A stretch of 48,886 nt of DNA from Chloroflexota bacterium (GTDB lineage Bacteria; Chloroflexota; Limnocylindria; Limnocylindrales; CSP1-4), in assembly GCA_016781485.1 (NCBI GenBank), contig JADDQH010000013.1, positions 1-48,886 on the forward strand. Reading direction: 5' to 3'. Every line of letters begins with the position of its first letter. The first letter of the stretch is position 1. The position numbers and the translations under genes are program-made. Shown in pieces: positions 34,202 through 43,050 of this stretch. The notes under the pieces were generated by a model that was not told the origin of the DNA, did not search any database, and saw nothing but the letters and a program-made list of their open reading frames with translations.

Positions 34202-35368
34202 CTACGCCGCGAGCTGGGCCCGGGCGCGCAGGGCCCGGAACACTCCGTCCCGCGTCAGCAACCCGAGAAGCCGACGCCCCGTCTCCGAGTCGACGACGGG
34301 GATCGCGCTGACGCCTGCCTCTTCGAAGCGGCTGACCGCATCCCACAGCGGCTGTCGCGCGGTGATCGTGGCCAGCCCTTCCCCGCGGCTCATGACGTCG
34401 GTGACGCGCGTCATCGGCCAATCGGAACGCGGCACCTTGCTGACTTGACCGATCTCGATGGTGCCCACGAGGTCGCCATCCATCGTCACCGGGTAGAAGC
34501 TCGCCTGCCCGGAGAGGAGGTGCTGGTCGACGAGGGTATCGAGCGTCAGGTTCGGGCCGACGGCGGGGACGTCACGCTCCATGACGTCATCCACCGTGAT
34601 CCCCTCTACGAGCTTCTCGACCGCCACCCGGCGATAGCTCGTTTCGGCGGCCTGATTCAGGAACCAACCGATGAACGCGAGCCATAGCCCATTGATCCAC
34701 AGCCCGTTGTTCGCGTCACCGTTGAGGACCTGAAGGAACCCGTACGCGATCAGGAGGTACGCGAACGCTCGACCGACGAGCGTTGCGATCCGGGTCGCAC
34801 GCACGAAGTCCTTGGTGACCCCCCAGACGAGCGAGCGGAGGAGGCGCCCTCCATCCAGGGGGAAGCCCGGGATGAGGTTGAACAGTGCCAACAACATGTT
34901 GCTGCCACCGAGCAGGAATCCGAGTCCTGCTACGCCCTGGATCACCTCGTCGCGCGCGTTAGAGGCGGTCGCACCGAGCGTGAAGAAGACGCCCGCAAGG
35001 ACCAGGCTGGACAGCGGCCCGGCGACGGCCACGAGTGCTTCGCTGCGCGGGTTCGGCGCCTCCTGCTCGAGGTTCGCGGCACCTCCGAAGATGAACAGGG
35101 TGATCTCGCTGACCTTCATCCCCAGCCTGCGCGCGACCAGTGCGTGGGCGAGCTCGTGCACGATCACCGACCCGAAGAACAGCCCAGCCACGAGCGCGGC
35201 CACGACCCAACGGACGCCTGGCGAGAGGGGGAACGTGATCGGCGATCCACGGCTGCCGAGCAGGAACTGGACGAACACCAGGACCAGCGCGAAGACGATG
35301 AACCAGCTGACGTGGACGAGGATCCGAACGCCGAGGATGTGGCCGATCGGGATGGCGCCGCCCCTCAC
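34202..35368 (-). CDS. site-2-type M50 membrane protease with CBS domains
   Basis: GTG 35368 (MRGGAIPIGHILG) gives 388 residues and overlaps the DUF1461 stop (GTGA); the track start lies inside that gene. Helices carry HELAH (zinc) and NLIPGFPLDGGR (third ligand Asp). A C-terminal CBS pair is marked by VDDVMERDVPAV and VTDVMSRGEGL. Rip1/SpoIVFB-like proteases cut membrane-bound substrates such as anti-sigma factors or signal peptides; CBS domains may sense adenine nucleotides. The substrate is unknown. Confidence 0.9.
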   Translation of the reverse strand: MRGGAIPIGHILGVRILVHVSWFIVFALVLVFVQFLLGSRGSPITFPLSPGVRWVVAALVAGLFFGSVIVHELAHALVARRLGMKVSEITLFIFGGAANLEQEAPNPRSEALVAVAGPLSSLVLAGVFFTLGATASNARDEVIQGVAGLGFLLGGSNMLLALFNLIPGFPLDGGRLLRSLVWGVTKDFVRATRIATLVGRAFAYLLIAYGFLQVLNGDANNGLWINGLWLAFIGWFLNQAAETSYRRVAVEKLVEGITVDDVMERDVPAVGPNLTLDTLVDQHLLSGQASFYPVTMDGDLVGTIEIGQVSKVPRSDWPMTRVTDVMSRGEGLATITARQPLWDAVSRFEEAGVSAIPVVDSETGRRLLGLLTRDGVFRALRARAQLAA

Positions 35369-36093
35369 GCTGGACCTCCCTCTCCGAGCGTCTGCAGTCG
35401 ATCCGCCCCGCGCCTCCCCCACCACCAGGCGGCGATCCCGGCGGTGATCGCGAGCGCGGCGAGGGCGGAGGCCGTCAGCTGCCAGAACGCGGTCGGATAG
35501 AGCTGGACGAGCCGCTGCGCGCGTGGGTCGAATGCCCAATTCCCGCCGGGGAAGAAGATCCGATGGAACAGCACGAACAGTGGCTCGAAGGCAACGAGCC
35601 CGATCAGCCCGACGACGGCCAGCACAGCCGCGAGCGTCGCACCGCCGCGGCTCATCGCACGCCAGACCCACGCCTCACGCCCTGCCCACGCGACGGCGAG
35701 CGCGAGCGCGAGGACGCTCACGAGGACGGCCACGAGGAACGCCCAGAGCACGACGCGAACGTCCTGCAGGTGCGACGCTTCGGAACGGTCGTAGAAGGGC
35801 ACGGAGCCGTCGGGCGCGGGGAACGCGAACGTCCCGGGCCCGAAGAGCACCTCGGAGACGGTGCGGTCAGAGAGGTGGTGGACCTGGGCGGACGGTAGCC
35901 CGAGGATCTCCGCGGAGCCGGCGTAGTCGAGCGCGGGATGGAGGTAGAGCGGCAGAAGGAGGATCAGGAGGGACGCGCCCAGGATCGTCAGGGCGGTCGA
36001 GAGTCCGATTGCCACCGCGAGCAGGCGCACGACGACGTTCTCCCTCGCCTCGCGGCCGGGAACGGAAGTGGCAGGCGCAGCGATCGTCCTCAC
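35365..36093 (-). CDS. DUF1461 (Lit-like) membrane protein
   Basis: GTG 36093 gives 242 residues. There are four or five hydrophobic segments with a large extracytoplasmic loop after the first (LPLYLHPALDY, LFGPGTFAFPAP, FYDRSEASHLQDVR), and near the C-terminus HRIFFPGGNWAFDP. That loop pattern is the TIGR01906/DUF1461 family, to which the lipoprotein intramolecular transacylase Lit belongs. Lit moves an acyl chain within lipoproteins. Whether this homologue acts so is inference. It lies between DUF4332 and the M50 protease. Confidence 0.75.
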   Translation of the reverse strand: MRTIAAPATSVPGREARENVVVRLLAVAIGLSTALTILGASLLILLLPLYLHPALDYAGSAEILGLPSAQVHHLSDRTVSEVLFGPGTFAFPAPDGSVPFYDRSEASHLQDVRVVLWAFLVAVLVSVLALALAVAWAGREAWVWRAMSRGGATLAAVLAVVGLIGLVAFEPLFVLFHRIFFPGGNWAFDPRAQRLVQLYPTAFWQLTASALAALAITAGIAAWWWGRRGADRLQTLGEGGPA

Positions 36094-36103
36094 GCCGCCG
36101 AGC

Positions 36104-36493
36104 CTACTCCTCCACGAGCGTCTGGGCCTGCTCCCACCAGCCCTCGACCCGCTGCCGGTCCGGCGGATCCAAGCCGAGTACTCGTGCGGCATCGTTGAGG
36201 CGCGTCTCGAGCTCTTCCGCGCTGATCGCGAGGAGGTCGGACAGGCCGAGGATCCCGGCCTGCGTGAACAACGCCTGCTCTTCCGCACCGAACGTGGCCA
36301 GGTTGAGCAGGAGCGCCTCGTCACGCCACAGGTTGATGTCATTGGTCGTCGCGTCGATCTGGTCGGCGAGGTACTGGCGTCGCCTGGACGTCTCGGAGAC
36401 CTCGAGCAGGAGTCCCGTCGTGAAGATGCCCTGCCGCTCCAGGCGTTGGAGGTAGATGAGCGGGGGTCGCTGCAGCTGCTCGATCGGTGGCAA
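36104..36493 (-). CDS. DUF4332-like helix-hairpin-helix protein
   Basis: The 129-residue all-helical protein has IDATTNDINLWRDEALLLNL and two helix-hairpin-helix-like segments (LERQGIFTTGLLLEV, FTQAGILGLSDLLAI), the pattern of DUF4332. It starts with TTG 36493 eight bases after GAGGG. Function is unknown; these domains often bind nucleic acid or other proteins. It sits 15 bases after the OsmC gene and 10 before DUF1461. Confidence 0.75.
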   Translation of the reverse strand: MPPIEQLQRPPLIYLQRLERQGIFTTGLLLEVSETSRRRQYLADQIDATTNDINLWRDEALLLNLATFGAEEQALFTQAGILGLSDLLAISAEELETRLNDAARVLGLDPPDRQRVEGWWEQAQTLVEE

Positions 36494-36508
36494 GTACGCG
36501 CCCTCGTC

Positions 36509-36955
36509 CTACGCCTGCTCGAGGGTCGCCTGGACGCTCAGCTCCACGTTGTTCTTGAGCGCCTGCGAGATCGGGCAGTTCTCCTTGGCGGCCTCGGCCG
36601 CGTCGCGGAACGCGGCGTCATCTGCGCCGGGTACGCGACCGCGGACCGTCAGCAGGCTCGAGACGACCCGCCACCCCGGCTCGAGCTTGTCGAACGTGAC
36701 CTCCGCCCCCACCTCGAGCCGTTCCGCGGGCGTCCCGGCCTTTGCCAGGTTGTTGGAGAGCGCCATCGAAAAACACGCCGCGTGGGCTGCGGCCAGCAGC
36801 TCCTCGGGGCTCGTCCGTCCGCCCGGATCCTCTGTCCGTGACCCCCAGCTCACGGGCATCGAGCTGAACCGCTCGCTCGTGCCCGAGCTCACCTCACCGG
36901 TGCCGGTCTGGAGGTCTCCCTGCCATACCGCCTGTGCGCGTCGGATCTGTGCCAT
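36509..36955 (-). CDS. OsmC-family peroxiredoxin
   Basis: ATG 36955 gives 148 residues, typical for OsmC; the track start 37150 lies in the decarboxylase end. Active-site cysteines are in AAAHAACFSMAL and ENCPISQAL, with Arg in the N-terminal half (GGRTSPEELL). It reduces organic hydroperoxides. It starts 83 bases after the decarboxylase stop on the same strand, so it may be the start of a new transcription unit. Confidence 0.9.
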   Translation of the reverse strand: MAQIRRAQAVWQGDLQTGTGEVSSGTSERFSSMPVSWGSRTEDPGGRTSPEELLAAAHAACFSMALSNNLAKAGTPAERLEVGAEVTFDKLEPGWRVVSSLLTVRGRVPGADDAAFRDAAEAAKENCPISQALKNNVELSVQATLEQA

Positions 36956-37038
36956 CGACCCTCGTCCTCGAAACCTTCGCCCTCGCGCCGCTTCCCCCGA
37001 CGGCCGTTTCAGCGCCCATCCTCCCACAGCCGCACCGG

Positions 37039-38637
37039 TCAGGTCAGCGCGCCGCCGGCACCGGGTGCTCGAACGCGATCGGCGCTTGTCTCCGCCCGTG
37101 GATCCTCGGCTGAGCCGAGTGCTCGGCCGGTCTCCCTGATGAGCTCCCACGCCTGCTCCACGTGGTGCGCCTCCGTCCGGATGTTCCCGACCGACAGACG
37201 GAGCGTGAAGCGACCGTTCAGTCGTGTGTGCGAGATGAAGACCGCGCCTGTCGAGTTCACGCGCGCCATCAGCGTTTCGTTCAGCGCGTCGAGCTCTCCC
37301 GCGATCTCCGCGTCATCCTCCCGGCCTAGGTAGCGGCGCGGGCGCCACCGGAAGCAGACCGTCGAGAGCGGCGCGGGAGCGAGCAGCTCCGCCTCGTCCT
37401 CGCCCTCGACCCACCCGGCGAACCGGCGAGCGAGCTGGATATGCGCGCGCAGCCGTGCGCGCAGCCCCTCCATCCCGAAGTAGCGCAGCAGCAGCCACAT
37501 CTTCAAGCCGCGGAACCGCCGCCCCAGCTGCGGCGTGTACTCGCTGAAGTTGCTGACCGGGCCGTCCCGGTCGAGCGTCCGCAGGTACTCCGGGACAAGC
37601 GTGAAGGCCGAGTGGACGACGTCCAGTCGCCGGCTCAGGAACAACGAGCAGTCGAGCGGGGTGAACAGCCACTTGTGTGGGTTGACGACGACCGAGTCCG
37701 CCCGTTCCCAACCTTCGAACAGACCTCGGTGCTCGGGCATCAACGCGGCGACTCCCGCGTAGGCCGCGTCGACGTGGAGCCACAACCCCTCGCGCTCGGC
37801 AACGTCGGAGATGAGCGAGATCGGGTCGACGGCGGTCGAGCTCGTCGTGCCGATCGTCGCGACGATCGCGCAGGGAACGAGTCCCCTGCGACGGTCCTCG
37901 GCGATGGCCTCTTCGAGGCGACGGACGTCCATCGCGAAGGCGGAGTCGGTCCGGATCCGCCGCACGCCCTGCCGTCCGATCCCCAGCGTCATCGCCGCCT
38001 TCTCGATCGAGCTGTGAGCCTCCCCTGACGCGTAGATCCGGAGCGGAGGGTGGCCCGCGAGCCCGACGGACGCCGCGTTCGCGTCCGCCTCGATCTCGTC
38101 TGCCAGCGCCGTCTGGCGCGCCGCCGCCAACCCGATGAGGCTGCTCGTGGAAGCCGTGTCGGTGTAGAAGCCCCCGAAGATGGGCGGCAGGCCCAGTCCG
38201 GAGCGCAGCCAGTCGACCGTGACCTGCTCGAGCTCCGTCGCGACCGGCGAGGTCCGCCACAGCATGGCATTGCCGACCAGCGTCGCCATCAGCATCTCAC
38301 CCAGGATCCCGGGGGCCGAACCGCTGCTCGGGAAATACGCGAAGAAGCCGGGATGCTGCCAATGGGTGACGTTCGGCTCCACGAGCGCCCGGTAGTCCTC
38401 GAGGATCCGTCCAAGGGGCTCGGGCGACTCGGGTGGCTCAGCAGGGAACCGCGAGCGGAGGTCGCCGGGCTGGACGTCCGGGAGGACCGGGTAGCGCTCC
38501 ACCCCCGCGACGTAGTCCGCCATCACGTCGGCGACCGCGTGGAGGGCCCGCCTGAACGACTCGACGTCCATGTCCCCGCTCCGCGACGCCTGGGCGCGGT
38601 CGAGCTCTCCGAACAGGGCCTGGAGGTCCGATCCCAT
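37039..38637 (-). CDS. PLP-dependent group II decarboxylase (aromatic amino-acid type)
   Basis: The 532-residue protein resembles aromatic-L-amino-acid and tyrosine decarboxylases: HWQHPGFFAYFPSSGS, GIFGG-like PPIFGGFYTDTASTSSL, VATIGTTSSTAVDP, HVDAAYAGVA (Asp contacting the PLP ring), and NPHKWLFTPLDC with the PLP lysine. The substrate (Trp, Tyr, Dopa or other) cannot be decided. ATG 38637 follows GTG 38640. It is divergent from the MMPL gene by 140 bases. Confidence 0.9.
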   Translation of the reverse strand: MGSDLQALFGELDRAQASRSGDMDVESFRRALHAVADVMADYVAGVERYPVLPDVQPGDLRSRFPAEPPESPEPLGRILEDYRALVEPNVTHWQHPGFFAYFPSSGSAPGILGEMLMATLVGNAMLWRTSPVATELEQVTVDWLRSGLGLPPIFGGFYTDTASTSSLIGLAAARQTALADEIEADANAASVGLAGHPPLRIYASGEAHSSIEKAAMTLGIGRQGVRRIRTDSAFAMDVRRLEEAIAEDRRRGLVPCAIVATIGTTSSTAVDPISLISDVAEREGLWLHVDAAYAGVAALMPEHRGLFEGWERADSVVVNPHKWLFTPLDCSLFLSRRLDVVHSAFTLVPEYLRTLDRDGPVSNFSEYTPQLGRRFRGLKMWLLLRYFGMEGLRARLRAHIQLARRFAGWVEGEDEAELLAPAPLSTVCFRWRPRRYLGREDDAEIAGELDALNETLMARVNSTGAVFISHTRLNGRFTLRLSVGNIRTEAHHVEQAWELIRETGRALGSAEDPRAETSADRVRAPGAGGALT

Positions 38638-38776
38638 CACCCGAGCAGTCTAGAGGGGGATCCGGTCGCCGCCGCCTTTTCCTGGTCGGCTTGCGGCATG
38701 TCGCGCGAGGCGCGGGGTCCGGCCGCGCGCAGGACCGCCGACGCGGCTCCGCATCTCGAACGGCTACAGTCGAGCC

Positions 38777-41077
38777 GTGAAGCAAGGGTCGCCGTCCACC
38801 GCGCCTGCCCCCCGCACCCCGGCGACCGTTCGGGTCGCCGTCTGGAGCGCGCGACACAGCTGGCTCGTCGTTTTCGCGTGGTTCGTCGCGACTATCGGGA
38901 TGTTCGTCGCAAGCCTCGCGACGGGCGACACCCAGACGAGAGGACTCGGCGCGAACGACACCGAGGCCCGATTCGAATCGGACCGCGCGTACGAGCTGTT
39001 CAAGGGATCCGGTACCGATGAACCGTCCCAGTCGTTCCTGTTGATCCTCGCCAGCGATCGGCTCACCGTCGGCGACCCCGCGTTCGACCGCGCCGTTCGA
39101 GACGCAGTGAGTCGGCTCCGAACGGTAACGGGCGAAGGCGGGAGGGAGCCCGCGCTCGCGCAGGTGATCGACCCGCTCAGCGTCCCCCCCGGTGTCGCCG
39201 GCGCGCTTATCTCGGACGACAGGCGCGCGGTGCGCATCCCTGCGCGGGTCATGGCGCAGGGCGAGGCCCTCGACGCGAAACTCGAGCCGGTGGTCGCTGA
39301 AATCGGGCAGATCCGTGCCGATCACCCCAGCATCCGGATCCTGCCGCTCAGCGCCCGCCTCGCGAACGACGAGATCATCGACCTGGTCAATCGCGATCTT
39401 GACAGCTCCCTGCTGCTCACCATGCCACTGACGTTCCTGATCCTGCTGCTGGCATTCGGGGCGATCGTGGCCGCGGTCGTGCCGCTCGTGCTTGCGGTCA
39501 GCGCACTCCTCGCAGCCTTCGGCGTGGTGAACCTTTACAGCCAGCATGTCGCGCCCGTGGCGGAGTTCGCGAACCAGCTGGTCGTGCTCATCGGGCTCGC
39601 GGTCGCCGTCGACTACTCGCTGTTCATGATCACGCGGTTCCGTGCGGAGCGGAAACGCGGTCGCGACAAGCACACGGCGATCGAGGTGGCGAGCGGGACG
39701 GCCGGGCGGGCCGTCCTGTTCAGCGGGCTGGCGGTGATGTTCTCGCTTGCCGGGCTGTTCCTGATCGACGACGAGACGTTTCGCGCGATGGCGGCCGGAA
39801 CGACAGCCGTGGTGCTCATCGCGGTCGTCGGCAGCCTGACGTTCCTGCCCGTGACGCTCGCCATCCTTGGGGGCCGTGTCGATCGCGGCCGGATCCCGTA
39901 TTTCGGGCGCGAACGAGAAGAGGGCGGGGGCGCCTGGAGCCACCTCGTCCGGACCGTATCTCGACGCCCGGTCCTCGCGACACTCCTCAGCGGCGTGCTC
40001 CTCCTCGCGCTCGCGGCGCCGGCGCTACGGCTCCACCTGGGCGAATCGGACCTGTCGGCGTTCCCGAGCTCGCTCACGTCGGTCCAGGCCGTGGAACTGC
40101 TCAACGAGAAGTGGCCCGAAGGAACGACGCTCGAACTCCAGGTCGTGGTTACGCGCGCCAACGAGCATGCGACACAGACGGCGATGTCGCGGTTCAGCGA
40201 CGCCGTGCTCGCGGTGCCCGGCGTCAGCGGGCCGGCGGAGATGGGATCGTCGGCCGACGGCGGCGTGGCGATGCTCTCCTACGTCCTCGCGGGGACGCAG
40301 AACGACGAGTCCGACCGCGAGATCGTTCGGCGGCTCCGGAGCGAGACCGTGCCCGCGACGTTCGGCGGTCTCCCGGGCGTCGAGGCGCTGGTGACCGGCG
40401 ACGTCGCCGAGACGCTCGACGAGGTCGACTACTTCGGGGACGCGATGCCGCGCGTGTTCGCCTTCGTGCTCGGCCTCAGCTTCCTGCTGCTGCTCGTCGC
40501 CTTCCGGTCTGTCGTCATCCCGCTCAAGGCGATCCTGCTGAACCTGCTGTCGACCGCCGCCGCGTACGGCGTGCTCGTACTCGTGTTCCAGGAGGGGTGG
40601 TTCGCGAGCCTCCTTGGCGTCAAGCCCGGCGTCATCGAGCAGTTCGTGCCGCTATTCATCTTCACGATCCTGTTCGGGCTCTCGATGGACTACCACGTGT
40701 TCATCCTGAGCAGGATCAAGGAGGCGCGAGACCGCGGCCTCTCCTCCCACGACGCGGTCGTGCGTGGGATCGCGATCACGTCCGGGACCATCACGAGCGC
40801 CGCGGCGATCATGGTCGTCGTCTTCGCCGTATTCGTGACGCTGCGGCTGGTGATCGTCAAGGAGCTCGGTCTCGGGTTGGCCGTGGCCGTGTTCCTCGAC
40901 GCGACGGTCGTGCGCACGATCCTCCTCCCAGCCACGATGCGCCTCCTTGGCGAGTGGAACTGGTGGCTGCCACGCTGGCTCCGCTGGATCCCGCAGGTGA
41001 CGCTCGAGACAGACCTGACCGCAGATGATGCGTCCGAGCGCCGGGGCACGGTCACGCCGGCCCCCGAGGCGGCGTGA
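38777..41077 (+). CDS. MMPL-family RND transporter
   Basis: The 766-residue protein has twelve transmembrane helices in two halves. Helix 1 (SWLVVFAWFVATIGMFVASL) is followed by an extracellular domain, then helices 2-6 with LIGLAVAVDYSLFMITRFR (first proton-relay Asp/Tyr pair), and a second half with FGLSMDYHVFILSRIKE (second Asp/Tyr). The layout matches MmpL/YdfJ-type exporters of lipids or hydrophobic compounds driven by protons. It starts with GTG. The C-terminal tail is short. No accessory gene is adjacent. Confidence 0.92.
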   Translation: MKQGSPSTAPAPRTPATVRVAVWSARHSWLVVFAWFVATIGMFVASLATGDTQTRGLGANDTEARFESDRAYELFKGSGTDEPSQSFLLILASDRLTVGDPAFDRAVRDAVSRLRTVTGEGGREPALAQVIDPLSVPPGVAGALISDDRRAVRIPARVMAQGEALDAKLEPVVAEIGQIRADHPSIRILPLSARLANDEIIDLVNRDLDSSLLLTMPLTFLILLLAFGAIVAAVVPLVLAVSALLAAFGVVNLYSQHVAPVAEFANQLVVLIGLAVAVDYSLFMITRFRAERKRGRDKHTAIEVASGTAGRAVLFSGLAVMFSLAGLFLIDDETFRAMAAGTTAVVLIAVVGSLTFLPVTLAILGGRVDRGRIPYFGREREEGGGAWSHLVRTVSRRPVLATLLSGVLLLALAAPALRLHLGESDLSAFPSSLTSVQAVELLNEKWPEGTTLELQVVVTRANEHATQTAMSRFSDAVLAVPGVSGPAEMGSSADGGVAMLSYVLAGTQNDESDREIVRRLRSETVPATFGGLPGVEALVTGDVAETLDEVDYFGDAMPRVFAFVLGLSFLLLLVAFRSVVIPLKAILLNLLSTAAAYGVLVLVFQEGWFASLLGVKPGVIEQFVPLFIFTILFGLSMDYHVFILSRIKEARDRGLSSHDAVVRGIAITSGTITSAAAIMVVVFAVFVTLRLVIVKELGLGLAVAVFLDATVVRTILLPATMRLLGEWNWWLPRWLRWIPQVTLETDLTADDASERRGTVTPAPEAA

Positions 41078-41143
41078 AGCAGGTTCGAGAACCGGGAACG
41101 ATCCGGGAGGGGCCTGCGATCCGGGAGACGGTGCGGCGGCGCG

Positions 41144-41425
41144 TCAGATGTGGCGGTGGAGGTCGTCCTCGGGTGTGACATCCGGCTCGTCGGACTCGCG
41201 CGGCGGCTGCTCCCAGCCCATCTGCTCGGCGTCACGCCTCGCGACGTTGAGTCGGACGACCTCGCGGTCGATGTTCCCGATCGCCGACGCAGGGATGTGG
41301 AGGTCGCCCGAGAGACCGCTCCGCGAGACGAGCAGGTAGTTCTGCCCGACATCTCGGATGGTCCCGACGCGATCGCCGTCGTTACCGACGACCGCCCAGC
41401 CAGACTTCAGATCCGCCATTCGCAT
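41144..41425 (-). CDS. PRC-barrel-like/DUF2171-type small protein
   Basis: The 93-residue protein has a beta-barrel-like core (VVGNDGDRVGTIRDVGQNYLLV, LHIPASAIGNID) as in PRC-barrel and DUF2171 proteins, and an acidic C-terminal tail. AAGGTAG precedes ATG 41425. The molecular function is unknown; such proteins often accompany stress genes, as here with CsbD and another PRC-barrel protein 1-2 kb away. Confidence 0.75.
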   Translation of the reverse strand: MRMADLKSGWAVVGNDGDRVGTIRDVGQNYLLVSRSGLSGDLHIPASAIGNIDREVVRLNVARRDAEQMGWEQPPRESDEPDVTPEDDLHRHI

Positions 41426-41702
41426 GCAGCTACCTTAGAGCACCTTCTCGCGTCAGCGCACTCCCAGCGTGACATCGACCGAGCGGGGCCTCGACGGGCA
41501 TGCTTCTTCGATCTGACCGGTCGCCGCTACATCGGCCACTCCGTCTCGGTCCCCTTCGTCCTGCAGCTCGTCCGGCTCGGTAGCGACGTGCTAGATGCGC
41601 TTGTTCATCCAGGAAAGCACCCGGGATCCTCTGACCCAGCGATCGAAGGCTCGACGTATCCTTCGCCGCAGATCTCGGCGATGCGGCGAAGCATCGCGGG
41701 CG

Positions 41703-42002
41703 CTAGTGGAGACGGGGGCGGAGGTTGGTGGGGCCCGACGACGATGCGCCGGTCGCAGCCCGTCGCCACGGCGACGCGGTGCTCGCCACGTCCCAGCGGG
41801 ATTGCCCTGCCGGCAGTGGCGTGGCGCGGCCGCGGATCTCTTGTATCGCTTCGTCGTCGTTCAGCCCATCGAAGGGCGGGTCACGCCGGGGATCGCACAT
41901 CACGCAGCCAACGTGCCGCCGCGCCAGCGCCAGCAGTCCCTGTTCGTCACGCGCGACGAACACGAACCCGCATGGGCACTCGAACTCGACGCGATCCACC
42001 AT
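41703..42002 (-). CDS. small zinc-finger-like hypothetical protein
   Basis: The 99-residue protein begins MVDRVEFECPCGFVFVARDE, then CVMCDPRR, giving two CxC/CxxC pairs that could bind zinc, in the style of DUF1059-type proteins. The last 40 residues are low complexity and may be an unselected tail. It overlaps the upstream hypothetical ORF by 56 bases. The N-terminal half looks real; the family is not certain. Confidence 0.5.
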   Translation of the reverse strand: MVDRVEFECPCGFVFVARDEQGLLALARRHVGCVMCDPRRDPPFDGLNDDEAIQEIRGRATPLPAGQSRWDVASTASPWRRAATGASSSGPTNLRPRLH

Positions 42003-42240
42003 CCGCCATCCCTGCCTTCCGAGCGACTTCCCCGACGTCCGGTGTTCGCTCGGCTTCGACGGTTGGATCGGTCATCCGCCTGGCAGCGCTGTCGAAGACG
42101 TACACGCGCACCTGCTCTCCGAGCACGCACACAGCGACGCCCCTTCCGTGGAACGGATCCGTCGGCAAGCCTCGACGCCCCCACGTCGCGAGGACGACCT
42201 CAGCTAGTGACGGGACGCGGAGCGGGGGCAAAGTGATCAC
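41947..42240 (-). CDS. hypothetical protein
   Basis: The 97-residue ORF shows a plausible beta-rich core (GRGVAVCVLGEQVRVYVFD), with no family recognised. It overlaps the start of the zinc-finger-like ORF in another frame, and the C-terminus is Arg/Val-rich. It may be the upstream half of a co-translated pair. Coding status is uncertain. Confidence 0.4.
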   Translation of the reverse strand: MITLPPLRVPSLAEVVLATWGRRGLPTDPFHGRGVAVCVLGEQVRVYVFDSAARRMTDPTVEAERTPDVGEVARKAGMADGGSRRVRVPMRVRVRRA

Positions 42241-42288
42241 GACGACGATCCATCCGGGGACGCCAGCGGGTCAGGACGCCGCGTTCTG

Positions 42289-42399
42289 ATGGACGTCGCG
42301 TTCCCGCCTCCTGAGCTCATCCCGGTGCTGCTCGTGGCCGCAGTCGTCGTGGCCTTGGTCATCGCCTACGTCGCGATGACACGCTCAGACGGGCGCTAG
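42289..42399 (+). CDS. 36-residue single-span membrane microprotein
   Basis: Too short for the ORF track. ATG 42289 to TAG 42399 encodes a leader MDVAFPPPELI, one hydrophobic helix (PVLLVAAVVVALVIAYVA) and a polar end MTRSDGR. The clean single-span architecture argues for a real small protein. No strong Shine-Dalgarno sequence is visible, so it stays tentative. The following 240 bases hold no gene I can support. Confidence 0.45.
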   Translation: MDVAFPPPELIPVLLVAAVVVALVIAYVAMTRSDGR

Positions 42400-42643
42400 G
42401 CATCCACCCCGACAGGTACCGTCGGCGTTACGAGTCCGGTCATCACACGAGCTCGAGGGTCTCGCGTCGACTGCTGAACGTGCACGCCCGGGCAGAAGGG
42501 ATCGCGTCCCTGAGGGTGAGGGCGCCGCCGGTCCGGCTCTCCCCTTCATTCCGCCGTTCTTAGCCCGCGCAGCTCGTGTGAGAACCCTCGCTCGATCCTC
42601 GTCTTGCAGTCGTTGAGGAGGAAGAAACAGCGGGGCGATGCGC

Positions 42644-42835
42644 TTACCGCTTGTTCCCTGAGCCGTCCCCGCTGAGCTTCTCCTTGACGTCGCCCAGTCC
42701 CTTCTGCGCTTCGCCCTGGGTCTGCTGCGTCTGCCCCTTCGCTTTCGTCTCCTCGTTGCCGGTCAGCCCGCCGCCGGCCTCCTTGATCTTCCCCTTGACG
42801 TCGCTGGTCGTGCCCTTCGCGCGCTCGTCGTCCAT
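42644..42835 (-). CDS. CsbD-family stress protein
   Basis: ATG 42835 behind GAGGAGGACGCC gives 63 residues. The lysine/glutamate/glycine-rich sequence (TTSDVKGKIKEAGGGLTGNE, KAKGQTQQTQGEAQKGLGDV) is the CsbD pattern. CsbD-like proteins are induced by general stress; their mechanism is unknown. The longer track start includes the ribosome site. Confidence 0.85.
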   Translation of the reverse strand: MDDERAKGTTSDVKGKIKEAGGGLTGNEETKAKGQTQQTQGEAQKGLGDVKEKLSGDGSGNKR

Positions 42836-43050
42836 GGCGTCCTCCTCGGAAGTGGCCGGGGTCTCGTCCCGCCGGCCGCGTCGTCCCTCTCGAGACGCGT
42901 CATCCACAATCGCACGAGTAAGCAGCCGTAGGGGTCGCGGAGGCAGCGGGATGCGTGGCAGTCGGATAACAGATGGCCGGAGTCGTTCGGACGCCTCCCG
43001 GTGCTGCTACGACCGACTCGCGTCGGGGTGTCGAGACCTGGCAGCGCTCG

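Noticed and set aside
31971-34448. 825-aa plus-strand ORF
   Set aside because: Covers moeA, moaC and mogA on the opposite strand; composition is Arg/His/Asp-rich with no motif.
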